From: Lachnospiraceae bacterium
GTDB lineage: Bacteria > Bacillota > Clostridia > Lachnospirales > Lachnospiraceae
Reading direction: 5' to 3'
Assembly (NCBI GenBank): GCA_016294075.1
Contig: JAEDCQ010000018.1
Span: 1-31,453 of the forward strand
Length of the DNA stretch: 31,453 nucleotides
The notes beneath the pieces are model-generated. The model made no database searches, was not told the DNA's origin, and saw only the letters and a program-made list of their open reading frames with translations. How positions within the stretch are numbered: the first letter of the stretch is position 1; every line of letters starts with the position of its first letter. The position numbers and the translations under genes are program-made. Shown here in pieces: positions 16,135 through 24,027 of this stretch.

Positions 16135-16991
16135 GATTTGTTATTGTTACCGGAATGAGCGGCGGCGGAAAAAGCACAGCATTAAAATTATTGGAGGATG
16201 CGGGATTTTATTGTGTTGACAATCTTCCTGTACCGTTGATAGAAAAATTTATTGAATTGGTTGAGACACCGAATGCAGAAATCCAGAAGGTTGCCTTAGG
16301 CTTAGATGTGCGTACCGACCAGAATTTTGATGAAACAAACAGCAGTCTCTCACAGCTTAGGAAAAACGGGTATCATTTTGAAATCCTATTTATGGATGCA
16401 AATGATAATACATTGATAAAACGATATAAGGAAACACGTAGAAAGCATCCGCTTGCGGAAGGAAGAGAGGGCAGGCTGGAGGATGGCATCCGTAGGGAGA
16501 GAGAGGTTTTACAGAATATAAAAGAACAGGCAGACTATATTATTGATTCTTCCAAATTGCTGACCAGAGAATTAAAAGAGGAGCTGGAAAGAATCTTTTT
16601 GAAAAATGAAGAATTCAATAATCTGATTGTGAGCATTATGTCTTTTGGATTTAAACATGGTATCCCACAGGATGCAGATCTTGTATTTGATGTACGTTTT
16701 CTGCCGAATCCCTTCTATTTAGATGAACTCAAGCATTTAACCGGAAATGATAAACCCGTACAGGATTATGTTATGCAGTGTCCTGAAGCAGAAATTTTTC
16801 TGAAAAAACTACAGGATATGTTAGAATTTCTGATTCCGGGATATATAAAGGAAGGAAAGCATCAGTTAGTAGTAGCAATCGGATGTACCGGAGGACAACA
16901 CCGCTCTGTTACATTGGCAAATGAAATTTATGCAAGAATGAGGAATAAGGGAAATTACGGTCTGAACATCAGTCATCGTGATGTCCGTTAA
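16131..16991 (+). CDS. rapZ: RapZ/YvcJ nucleotide-binding protein
   Basis: A P-loop protein; E. coli RapZ is an RNase E adapter that controls GlmS levels, and Bacillus YvcJ is its homologue with a role still unclear. The 286-residue protein begins MRFVIVTGMSGGGKSTALKL, with Walker A at 8-15. It has LGLDVRTD and the C-terminal domain signature VAIGCTGGQHRSVTLANEI. The start overlaps murB by four bases. In Bacillus subtilis the order is yvcJ-yvcK-whiA-crh; here whiA follows after only 14 bases, so yvcK is missing from this position. Confidence 0.95.
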   Translation: MRFVIVTGMSGGGKSTALKLLEDAGFYCVDNLPVPLIEKFIELVETPNAEIQKVALGLDVRTDQNFDETNSSLSQLRKNGYHFEILFMDANDNTLIKRYKETRRKHPLAEGREGRLEDGIRREREVLQNIKEQADYIIDSSKLLTRELKEELERIFLKNEEFNNLIVSIMSFGFKHGIPQDADLVFDVRFLPNPFYLDELKHLTGNDKPVQDYVMQCPEAEIFLKKLQDMLEFLIPGYIKEGKHQLVVAIGCTGGQHRSVTLANEIYARMRNKGNYGLNISHRDVR

Positions 16992-17005
16992 GCGGAGGAA
17001 GGAAT

Positions 17006-17947
17006 ATGTCTTTTTCTGGAAGTGTAAAGGACGAATTGGCAGGTCATGTGAATATGGCAAGACATTGTCAAATTGCGGAATTGGCAGCAATCCTTCAGTT
17101 TTGCGGTAAGATAGAACGCACAGAATCGGGGAAAATGGTTCTATGTATTGAAACTGAAAATGAAGCTGTGTCGAAAAAATGCTTTACTTTATTAAGGAAA
17201 ACATTTAATATAAAGACATCGGTCAGTAAAAATGACGAAAATTCTAAGCGAAAATTAGAACATTCTACTATAGTGGTTTGTGATGATGATACTATTTGGA
17301 GTATCTTTCAGGCGCTGAAGCTGATAGGAAGTGATGGCACATTTCATGGCTTTGATGAGCCTGTTAGTCCGCTTTTGATTAAAAATACATGCTGCAGAAG
17401 AGCATATCTCAGAGGTGCATTTTTATGTACGGGCTCCATGAGTGATCCGACTAAGGGCTATCACTTGGAGCTGGTTACGGAAAATGAACGCAAGGCAATT
17501 CAGTTACAGACCATGATTAAGGAATTTGAATTAGATGCCAAGGTGATACGACGTAAGAAATATTTTGTCGTATATTTAAAAGAGGGTTCTAATATAGTAG
17601 ATTTTTTAAATATATGTGAAGCACATGTATCTTTAATGCAGTTTGAAAATGAGAGAATTGTAAAAGAAATGCGCAATTCCATCAACCGGCGTGTTAATTG
17701 CGAAGCTGCAAATATTACAAAGACAGTAAATGCTGCTGCAAAGCAGATATCGGATATAGAGATAATCCGTGATAAATACGGGTTTTCCAATCTTCCCGAA
17801 AATCTGCGGGAGATGGCGGTAGTGAGGATAGAGCATCCGGATGCCAGTTTAAAAGAATTAGGACAATATCTGACTCCCGTTGTGGGTAAAAGCGGAGTGA
17901 ATCACAGATTAAGAAAATTAAGCGAGATTGCAGAGCAGATAAGATAA
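17006..17947 (+). CDS. whiA: DNA-binding protein WhiA
   Basis: The WhiA family has a LAGLIDADG-homing-endonuclease-like N-terminal domain that has lost nuclease function, and a C-terminal helix-turn-helix. It regulates sporulation in Streptomyces and division or chromosome segregation in Bacillus. The 313-residue protein opens MSFSGSVKDELAGHV and contains CCRRAYLRGAFLCTGSMSDP and YHLELVTENE. The C-terminal NRRVNCEAANITKTVNAAAKQ helix and HPDASLKELGQYLTPVVGKSGVNHRLRKL are the DNA-binding signature. AGGAAGGA-like sequence precedes ATG 17006. It is embedded between rapZ and the HPr-like gene, its conserved context. Confidence 0.96.
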   Translation: MSFSGSVKDELAGHVNMARHCQIAELAAILQFCGKIERTESGKMVLCIETENEAVSKKCFTLLRKTFNIKTSVSKNDENSKRKLEHSTIVVCDDDTIWSIFQALKLIGSDGTFHGFDEPVSPLLIKNTCCRRAYLRGAFLCTGSMSDPTKGYHLELVTENERKAIQLQTMIKEFELDAKVIRRKKYFVVYLKEGSNIVDFLNICEAHVSLMQFENERIVKEMRNSINRRVNCEAANITKTVNAAAKQISDIEIIRDKYGFSNLPENLREMAVVRIEHPDASLKELGQYLTPVVGKSGVNHRLRKLSEIAEQIR

Positions 17948-17972
17948 AGGTTATTTATAAGGAGGAGAAATT

Positions 17973-18227
17973 ATGATTAGTAAGGAGATGACGATTCGCC
18001 TTGAAAATGGTCTTGAAGCAAGACCTGTTGCAATGCTTGTACAGGTGGCAAGTCAGTACGACAGCGCTATTTACTTGGAAGCCGGTGAAAAAAAGGTAAA
18101 TGCAAAGAGTATCATGGGCATGATGAGTCTTGGTCTGGACACAGGAGAGAAAGTAACAGTAACTGTGGATGGAAAAGATGCGGAAGATGCGCTGAAAGGA
18201 ATTGAAAAATATTTAAGCGGAAAATAA
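17973..18227 (+). CDS. HPr-like phosphocarrier paralogue with Glu15 (Crh-like)
   Basis: An 84-residue HPr-fold protein. In true HPr, His15 in GLHARPA accepts phosphate from enzyme I. Here the segment reads NGLEARPVAM, so residue 15 is Glu and PEP-dependent phosphotransfer is not expected. The regulatory site KSIMGMMSLGL is complete with Ser46, the HPrK substrate. Bacillus Crh likewise lacks His15 (Gln15), keeps Ser46 and is encoded after whiA, so position and residues both argue for a Crh-like regulator of catabolite repression rather than a sugar-transport component. GGAGGAG lies just before ATG 17973, and a terminator follows. Whether Glu15 mimics a phosphorylated His is open. Confidence 0.9.
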   Translation: MISKEMTIRLENGLEARPVAMLVQVASQYDSAIYLEAGEKKVNAKSIMGMMSLGLDTGEKVTVTVDGKDAEDALKGIEKYLSGK

Positions 18228-18232
18228 AAAAA

Positions 18233-18264
18233 GGGCCATTGGTTATCAAACTGATGGTCCTTTT
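18233..18264 (+). terminator. Terminator at the end of the hprK-whiA cluster
   Basis: GGGCCAT (18233-18239) pairs with ATGGTCC (18254-18260), with extra inner pairing of TGGTT with AACTG, followed by TTTT. It starts five bases after the HPr-like stop codon. Confidence 0.8.
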
Positions 18265-18306
18265 CAAATAAGAATGGCAGTATGTATCTAAAATTTACAT
18301 TTTTTG

Positions 18307-18335
18307 TTTCTTTTTTCAGTTACTTAGGTTATAAT
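18307..18335 (+). promoter_or_regulatory. Probable promoter for fba
   Basis: A perfect TATAAT at 18330-18335, with only a weak TTTCTT (18307-18312) at 17-base spacing in a T-rich stretch. Transcription would begin near 18342, about 37 bases before the fba ATG. Confidence 0.5.
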
Positions 18336-18378
18336 AGGTACGAAAAAAATATATCTATATAAAATGGAGGAATGTAAT

Positions 18379-19242
18379 ATGTTAGTTTCAGCAACAGAAA
18401 TGCTTCAGAAAGCAAAAGCTGGCCACTACGCAGTCGGACAGTTCAACATTAATAACTTAGAGTGGACTAAAGCTATTTTACTTACTGCTCAGGAAAATAA
18501 CTCTCCGGTAATTTTAGGTGTTTCCGAAGGCGCCGGCAAATATATGGGAGGCTATGATGTAATCGTTGGAATGGTTAACGGTTTAATCAAGGATCAGAAC
18601 ATTACGGTTCCTGTAGCTCTTCACTTAGACCATGGTTCATATGAACATTGCTACAAATGCATCGAAGCAGGTTTCTCATCTGTTATGTTCGATGGTTCCC
18701 ATTATGCAATTGATGAAAACGTAGCAAAGACAAAGGAAATCGTAGCAGCAGCACACGCTAAGGGAATTTCTGTAGAAGCAGAAGTTGGTTCCATCGGTGG
18801 TGAAGAAGACGGTGTTATCGGTATGGGTGAATGTGCTGACCCGGAAGAATGTAAGATGGTTGCAGAATTAGGAATTGACTTCCTTGCAGCAGGTATTGGT
18901 AATATTCATGGTAAATATCCTGCAAACTGGGCCGGCTTACAGTTTGATGTATTGGATGCTATTCAGCAGAAGACAGGTGATATGCCTTTAGTTCTTCACG
19001 GTGGTACAGGAATTCCTACAGAAATGATTCAGAAAGCTATTTCTTTAGGTGTTGCTAAAATTAACGTTAATACAGAATGTCAGTTGGCATTTGCTGCTGC
19101 AACACGTAAATATATTGAGGAAGGAAAAGATTTAGAAGGTAAGGGATTTGACCCTCGTAAGGTTCTTGCTCCCGGATTCGAAGCAATCAAGGCTACTGTA
19201 AAAGAAAAAATGGAAATCTTTGGTTCCATTAATAAAGCGTAA
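18379..19242 (+). CDS. fba: Class II fructose-1,6-bisphosphate aldolase
   Basis: A zinc-dependent glycolytic enzyme that cleaves fructose-1,6-bisphosphate to dihydroxyacetone phosphate and glyceraldehyde-3-phosphate. The start ATG 18379 follows GGAGG at 18366-18370; the upstream in-frame ATG 18364 overlaps that site and is rejected. The 287-residue protein shows HLDHGSYEH (catalytic Asp and zinc His near 82-85), VEAEVGSIGGEEDG, GNIHGKYP with a zinc His, LVLHGGTGIP and KINVNTECQLAF. Codon choice appears biased toward a small set of codons, in keeping with high expression. It has its own promoter and terminator. Confidence 0.96.
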   Translation: MLVSATEMLQKAKAGHYAVGQFNINNLEWTKAILLTAQENNSPVILGVSEGAGKYMGGYDVIVGMVNGLIKDQNITVPVALHLDHGSYEHCYKCIEAGFSSVMFDGSHYAIDENVAKTKEIVAAAHAKGISVEAEVGSIGGEEDGVIGMGECADPEECKMVAELGIDFLAAGIGNIHGKYPANWAGLQFDVLDAIQQKTGDMPLVLHGGTGIPTEMIQKAISLGVAKINVNTECQLAFAAATRKYIEEGKDLEGKGFDPRKVLAPGFEAIKATVKEKMEIFGSINKA

Positions 19243-19260
19243 AACCCTATAAAAGGGAGG

Positions 19261-19295
19261 ATGCCAAGCAAACGCTGTTTGCTTGGCATTTATTA
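19261..19295 (+). terminator. Terminator of fba
   Basis: A perfect 13-bp stem, 19261-19273 with 19277-19289, closed by a 3-base loop and followed by TTTATTAT. The T run is short but the stem is strong. Confidence 0.8.
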
Positions 19296-19422
19296 TGAAA
19301 AAGTTATTATTAACACTTGATTTTGTCTTTATCTATCTTATGGTTAAAGTATAACGAAGAAAAATGGATAAAAAATGTTGCGTGCGTGAAGTTTTTTTTA
19401 AAAGAATATGAACAAAAAATGA

Positions 19423-19453
19423 ACGGGAAAGCGTCCGAAAAACGCTTTCCCGT
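19423..19453 (-). terminator. Terminator of ppiB (possibly bidirectional)
   Basis: A perfect 12-bp stem, ACGGGAAAGCGT (19423-19434) with ACGCTTTCCCGT (19442-19453). On the minus strand it follows the ppiB stop and is followed by TTCATTTTTTG. On the plus strand an AT-rich, T-containing tail also follows, so it may work both ways. Confidence 0.8.
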
Positions 19454-19458
19454 ATTAA

Positions 19459-19980
19459 TTATATTTTTTCCGGTTGCGGATAGTCTGTACCGAATGTATC
19501 AACTGTCATAGATTTGATGCGTTGTGTTTCAAGAGGACGGTCGGAGTAATCGGTCTGTGTTTCGGCAATTTTATTTACAATATCCATTCCTTCAATAATC
19601 TTGCCGAAAGCAGCATAGGAACCGTCTAAGTGGGGTGAAGTTTTATGCATGATGAAAAACTGTGAACCGGCGGAATCCGGATGCATGGCTCTTGCCATAG
19701 AAAGAACGCCTTCTGTATGTTTTAAATCATTTGCAAAGCCGTTCTGGGAAAATTCTCCTTTAATGGTATAGCCGGGACCTCCCATTCCTGTTCCGTCCGG
19801 ACATCCACCCTGAATCATGAAGCCTTTAATTACACGGTGAAATATTAATCCGTCATAGTATTTTTTTTGAATCAGACTAATAAAGTTATTTACAGAGGTC
19901 GGAGCAATTTCCGGATATAATTCCGCTTTCATAATATCTCCGTTTTCCATGGTAATGGTAACAATCGGATTCTGTGCCAT
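19459..19980 (-). CDS. ppiB: Peptidyl-prolyl cis-trans isomerase, cyclophilin type
   Basis: It catalyses proline isomerisation during protein folding. The 173-residue protein is one cyclophilin domain: PEIAPTSVNNFISLI, FHRVIKGFMIQGG with the catalytic Arg, GGPGYTIKGEF, and the SMARAMHPDSAGSQFFI block with Gln and Phe of the active site. HLDGSYAAFGKIIEGMDIVNKI follows. The usual Trp of the cyclosporin-binding pocket is replaced (HLDGSYAAFG), as is common in bacteria. No signal peptide is visible, so it is cytoplasmic. It is the only intact minus-strand gene in the window and has its own promoter and terminator. Confidence 0.95.
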   Translation of the reverse strand: MAQNPIVTITMENGDIMKAELYPEIAPTSVNNFISLIQKKYYDGLIFHRVIKGFMIQGGCPDGTGMGGPGYTIKGEFSQNGFANDLKHTEGVLSMARAMHPDSAGSQFFIMHKTSPHLDGSYAAFGKIIEGMDIVNKIAETQTDYSDRPLETQRIKSMTVDTFGTDYPQPEKI

Positions 19981-20039
19981 AATAGTATGTCCTTTCTTTA
20001 GATAGAATCAAGCCGATAACAGGTATCAGCATGAGCTTT

Positions 20040-20068
20040 ATTCTAACATACTCTTTGTATTTGTGCAA
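20040..20068 (-). promoter_or_regulatory. Promoter for ppiB
   Basis: Read on the minus strand: TTGCAC (20068-20063), a 17-base spacer and TAGAAT (20045-20040). It lies about 60 bases upstream of the ppiB ATG (19980); an AAAGGA ribosome binding site sits just before that ATG. Confidence 0.6.
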
Positions 20069-20190
20069 AATGAAATATAGGACTCGCAAAAGTAACAAAA
20101 ATCCGCTATCATGAAATATGTATATTATATATAAGAATAAAGCAATATTTTGACAAAAAGATTAATGGAAATAAAAAGAGAATAAATGAG

Positions 20191-21102
20191 ATGTTAAAAA
20201 AAATTGTACTGATATTAACGCAGGAATATAAGGAACAGCAAATCGATTCCGGAGAATACCTGCTGTTTGAAGAAGAAATGAACCGACATGGAAGCACTGC
20301 TGAGATTTTTGGAATAAATATGCAGACCGACATGGATTTACAGATGAAGACGTATCTATCCAAGGCAGAGTCTGTTGAAAGAATATGCGCACAATCTGCT
20401 AAGGAAGAAACCTTATACCTGTCGGATGATGCACATGCGTTACTATGGTTACAGGAAAAAAACAGATATACAATTGCGGTCTATCACAAGAGGATAGAGG
20501 GAACTCTGCCGGGGACGAGGTATGCAATTGAAGGGACTAAGGACATAGAATGGGAATATCTGTATAAAATATATCAGAGATTTCAGAAAGAACCGTGGGA
20601 TATAACCGAAACAAGACGGTGCCTTATCCGGGAAATGTGTGAGAGTGATGTGGACGCATTGTTTGAATTATACAGAAGCCCGTTAGTGACCAGATATACA
20701 GACCCTCTTTTTCAGAAAAAAGAGGACGAAAAGGAATATATCCGCAGTTATGTTCAGAATGTATATCAATACTACGGATTCGGCACATGGCTGATTGTGA
20801 GGAAAGAGGATGGGCAGCTTATAGGATGTGCAGGATATAACTACAGAGCAGGCTATGATGAAGCCGAACTTGGTTTTGTAATAGGTGAGCCGTTTTGGCG
20901 AATGGGGTATGCATACGAGGTGTGCAGTCATTTACTAATGCTGGGGAAGCGGGTATATGAATTTGAAATGGTTCAGGCGCTTACAGATAAGCAAAATGAG
21001 GCTTCTGTCCGGCTGCTTGAAAAGCTTGGCTTTTGTTATACAGAGGATGTAAATATAGATAATCACGAATACAGACGTTATTTGTATAAACTTGCAATCT
21101 GA
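20191..21102 (+). CDS. GNAT-family N-acetyltransferase with extra N-terminal domain
   Basis: The 303-residue protein has two parts. Residues about 140-300 form a RimJ/RimL-like acetyltransferase: TRRCLIREMCESDVDALFEL, FGTWLIVRKEDGQLIGCAGY, the acetyl-CoA loop ELGFVIGEPFWRMGYAYEV with RxxGxA, and NEASVRLLEKLGF near the end. Residues 1-138 are not GNAT; LYLSDDAHALLWLQEKNRYTIAVYH looks like a small Rossmann-type or HAD-like piece but lacks a clear catalytic signature. The acetyl acceptor cannot be predicted. It is divergent from ppiB. A TTGACA at 20150 lies too near the start for an ordinary promoter and leader, and the ribosome binding site is weak. Confidence 0.82.
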   Translation: MLKKIVLILTQEYKEQQIDSGEYLLFEEEMNRHGSTAEIFGINMQTDMDLQMKTYLSKAESVERICAQSAKEETLYLSDDAHALLWLQEKNRYTIAVYHKRIEGTLPGTRYAIEGTKDIEWEYLYKIYQRFQKEPWDITETRRCLIREMCESDVDALFELYRSPLVTRYTDPLFQKKEDEKEYIRSYVQNVYQYYGFGTWLIVRKEDGQLIGCAGYNYRAGYDEAELGFVIGEPFWRMGYAYEVCSHLLMLGKRVYEFEMVQALTDKQNEASVRLLEKLGFCYTEDVNIDNHEYRRYLYKLAI

Positions 21103-21167
21103 AGGAATACGACTTATAATTCATGACAACAAATTAATTTTAATAATTCACGCATAGGACAGAATGC

Positions 21168-22838
21168 ATGGGTACTAAGAAAAAAAACGGATTCATAATG
21201 CAGGCCGGAATATTGGCGGCCGCAGGAATCCTGGTAAGATTAATCGGAATTTTATATAGAAGCCCGTTAGTCGCCATAATCGGGGATGAAGGAAACGGAT
21301 ATTATAATACTGCTTATAATATTTATACAATCATTCTGTTGGTTTCATCATATAGTATTCCTTCGGCAATTTCCAAAGTAATCGCGGCAAGATTAGCCAG
21401 AAAAGAATACCGGAATGCACAGAAAATATTTAATTGTTCCTTTATTTATGTAATTATTGTGGGCGGTATCGGAAGCCTTGCATGTTTTTTCGGAGCAGAG
21501 TTTTTTGTTGGTAAAAATTCAGCAGCAGTCCTTCGGATTTTTGCGCCGACTATCTTTCTCTCCGGATTATTGGGAGTATTGCGAGGCTATTTTCAGGCTC
21601 ACAGAACCATGCTGCAGACATCTCTGTCGCAGATTATCGAACAAATATTGAATGCAATAATCAGTATTTTGGCGGCTTATCTGCTCATGCAGGCGGTATC
21701 GGGGGAGAGTAAAACAACACAGGCTGTTTACGGAGCCGCGGGAAGTGCATTGGGTACAGGGAGCGGCGTGTTAACAGCACTTGTTTTTATGTGGCTGATT
21801 TATCTTTTAAACCGTTCTTCCATACGAAAACGTGTGGAGAGGGATAAAACAAAAGAGGAACTGAGTTATACGGCAGTATTCGGTATTATTATCGGCATGG
21901 TAACTCCTGTCGTACTCAGCACATTTATTTATAATCTTAATACAGTATCCAATCTCAAATTTTATCAGGAAATTATGCAGATTTTTAAGGGCTTCAGCGA
22001 GGCTGAGGCAACGACAAGTTATGGATTATATTCCGGAAAAGCAATGCAGATTATTAATATTCCGGTTGCAATTGCGTCTTCTATGTCGGCAGCGATTATT
22101 CCGACGATTGCCGGCACATATGAACGGCATGAAAAGAAAGAAACCAATCGCAAGGTTGCGCAGGCAATTAAGGTAACCATGTTGATTTCGATACCTTCTG
22201 CCGTTGGATTGTTTATTCTGGCAAAACCGGTCGTGATGCTTCTTTATCCTCAGCGGGCAAGTGTGGATATGGTAGCTTCCATGATTCGTGCAATGTCTGC
22301 CGCTGTTGTTTTTTATGCATTGTCAACACTTACAAATGCAGTTTTGCAGGGAAGTGGTAAGGTAAACAAGCCGGTTCTGCATGCTTTGTACTCCCTGATT
22401 ATCCAGACTCTTGTTCTGGTACCGCTTCTTTTATATACAGATATGAATCTCTATGCACTTTGTCTTGCAACCGTGCTGTATTCTTTTTTAATGTGTATCA
22501 TGAACAGTTTTTCGATTCGGAGGCATTTGGGATATAAGCAGGAAGCCTTTCGGACATTTCTGCTACCGTTTATTTCCGCTTTCTGGATGGGGCTTGTAAC
22601 AGCGGGAGTATATTACGGATTGGATTCCGGAATCCTGTTATTATCCGAGACAGCGGATATTGTTATTTCGGATATGATTAGGAATATAATCTGCCTGATT
22701 CCAAGTCTGTTGATTGCGGTATTCATATATTTTGCACTCGTTATTAAGCTTGGTGCAATCAGCAAAAAAGATTTAAAGACAATGCCAAAGGGTCATGTCT
22801 TATTAAGAATTGCTAAAAAAATGCATCTTATTCGATAA
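21168..22838 (+). CDS. Polysaccharide/lipid II flippase-like membrane protein (SpoVB/MurJ superfamily)
   Basis: A 556-residue, highly hydrophobic protein of the MOP superfamily, with about 14 membrane segments. The opening QAGILAAAGILVRLIGILYRSPLVAIIGDEG and YNIYTIILLVSSYSIPSAISK are typical of SpoVB/YtgP proteins, which are thought to flip lipid-linked peptidoglycan precursors. LLGVLRGYFQAHRTMLQTSLSQIIEQ is another shared block. It could be SpoVB (sporulation cortex) or a vegetative MurJ-type flippase; sequence alone does not separate them. A role in envelope assembly fits the nearby uppP, which recycles the same lipid carrier. Confidence 0.88.
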   Translation: MGTKKKNGFIMQAGILAAAGILVRLIGILYRSPLVAIIGDEGNGYYNTAYNIYTIILLVSSYSIPSAISKVIAARLARKEYRNAQKIFNCSFIYVIIVGGIGSLACFFGAEFFVGKNSAAVLRIFAPTIFLSGLLGVLRGYFQAHRTMLQTSLSQIIEQILNAIISILAAYLLMQAVSGESKTTQAVYGAAGSALGTGSGVLTALVFMWLIYLLNRSSIRKRVERDKTKEELSYTAVFGIIIGMVTPVVLSTFIYNLNTVSNLKFYQEIMQIFKGFSEAEATTSYGLYSGKAMQIINIPVAIASSMSAAIIPTIAGTYERHEKKETNRKVAQAIKVTMLISIPSAVGLFILAKPVVMLLYPQRASVDMVASMIRAMSAAVVFYALSTLTNAVLQGSGKVNKPVLHALYSLIIQTLVLVPLLLYTDMNLYALCLATVLYSFLMCIMNSFSIRRHLGYKQEAFRTFLLPFISAFWMGLVTAGVYYGLDSGILLLSETADIVISDMIRNIICLIPSLLIAVFIYFALVIKLGAISKKDLKTMPKGHVLLRIAKKMHLIR

Positions 22839-22909
22839 AAAAGTAGATTTTTTATGGATATAGTTGTACAATGATACGATGTAGTATTCTATTTGGGGAG
22901 AAGAAGTTT

Positions 22910-24007
22910 ATGCGAAAGAAATTCATGGGTATTCTGCCTGTAATGTGTGCGATGGTTTTGACAGCCTGTGCACCGCAGGAAAGTGTACCCGAGACAACGA
23001 TAGAAGAGGAGACAACACAGGAAGAGCCTGTAGAAGAGGCAAGCGCCGTAAGCACCCTGACAGGTCTTCCGGTATCGGAAGCTGTTTCCAATCAAAGACC
23101 ATTGGCGGTTATGCTGAATAATATCGAAGAAGGCTGTCCGCAGTCAGGCACGGAAGATGCGGCTGTTATTTATGAAGTGCCGGTTGAAGGACGTATTACC
23201 CGGTTGATGGGGATTTTTGAGGATTATGAAAATGTTGAAAAGATAGGCTCCATCCGAAGCAGCCGGGATTATTTTGTTTATTTCGCATTAGAATTTGATG
23301 CGTTATATGCGCATTTCGGACAGGCTACCCCATATGTGGGTGATTTGCTTAATTCGGACCGTGTTGATAATATCAGCGGTGCTGTTTCGGGTATCGATAA
23401 GCCTGCAAATCATTCTTTCTACCGCTCTCCGGACAGAAAGGCACCTCACAATGTTTACATTGATAAAGAGGGGCTGATGAAGGATATTGAAAAATTCGGT
23501 TATCGTACTGAGCATGATGACTCTTATATAGAAAAATTTACTTTTGCCAAGAACGGGACCGACAGTATGTATGCGTCTAAGAAGGATGCCTCAATATTAT
23601 ATCCCGGGGGGGAAAGCACGGATGCGGCAAATGGTTTCTCACGTGTTCAGGCCAGATTTGAATACAATCCGGAAGATAAGCTTTATTACAGATATCAGTA
23701 TGGGGACAAGCATATAGATGAAGTAACGGGCAACCAGCTTGCGGTAACAAATGTTATCTTCCAATATTGTCATGGAGAAGTCCGTGATGACAAGGATTAT
23801 CTGGCATTCGGATGTCACGGTGACAACGGATATAAGGCACAGGTCTTTACCGGTGGAAAGATGATAGAAGGAACATGGAATCGTATCTATGACAATTCAC
23901 CGGCATTGTATCTGGATCAGGATGGCAATCCGATTCAACTGAATCCGGGAAAAACTTGGATTTGTATTATTTGGGATGAGTACGGCTCTGATGTGGTAAT
24001 TGAGTAA
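22910..24007 (+). CDS. DUF3048 (YerB-like) lipoprotein
   Basis: A 365-residue exported protein. The start ATG 22910 follows GGGGAG at 22895-22900; an in-frame upstream ATG at 22871 is less well supported. The N-terminus RKKFMGILPVMCAMVLTAC is a lipoprotein signal with lipobox LTAC and lipidated Cys20. A Glu/Thr-rich linker precedes the DUF3048 domain, with STLTGLPV, RPLAVMLNNIEEGCPQSG, EVPVEGRITRLMGIFEDY, IGSIRSSRDYFVYFALEFDALYAHFG and the C-terminal PGKTWICIIWDE. The molecular function of the family is not known to me; it is probably attached to the outer face of the membrane. Confidence 0.9.
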   Translation: MRKKFMGILPVMCAMVLTACAPQESVPETTIEEETTQEEPVEEASAVSTLTGLPVSEAVSNQRPLAVMLNNIEEGCPQSGTEDAAVIYEVPVEGRITRLMGIFEDYENVEKIGSIRSSRDYFVYFALEFDALYAHFGQATPYVGDLLNSDRVDNISGAVSGIDKPANHSFYRSPDRKAPHNVYIDKEGLMKDIEKFGYRTEHDDSYIEKFTFAKNGTDSMYASKKDASILYPGGESTDAANGFSRVQARFEYNPEDKLYYRYQYGDKHIDEVTGNQLAVTNVIFQYCHGEVRDDKDYLAFGCHGDNGYKAQVFTGGKMIEGTWNRIYDNSPALYLDQDGNPIQLNPGKTWICIIWDEYGSDVVIE

Positions 24008-24027
24008 AAAGAGTCCGGGAGGCAGAA

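Noticed and set aside
19317..19511. 64-codon plus-strand frame between fba and ppiB
   Set aside because: It has no ribosome binding site and runs through the ppiB terminator into the antisense of ppiB; probably chance.
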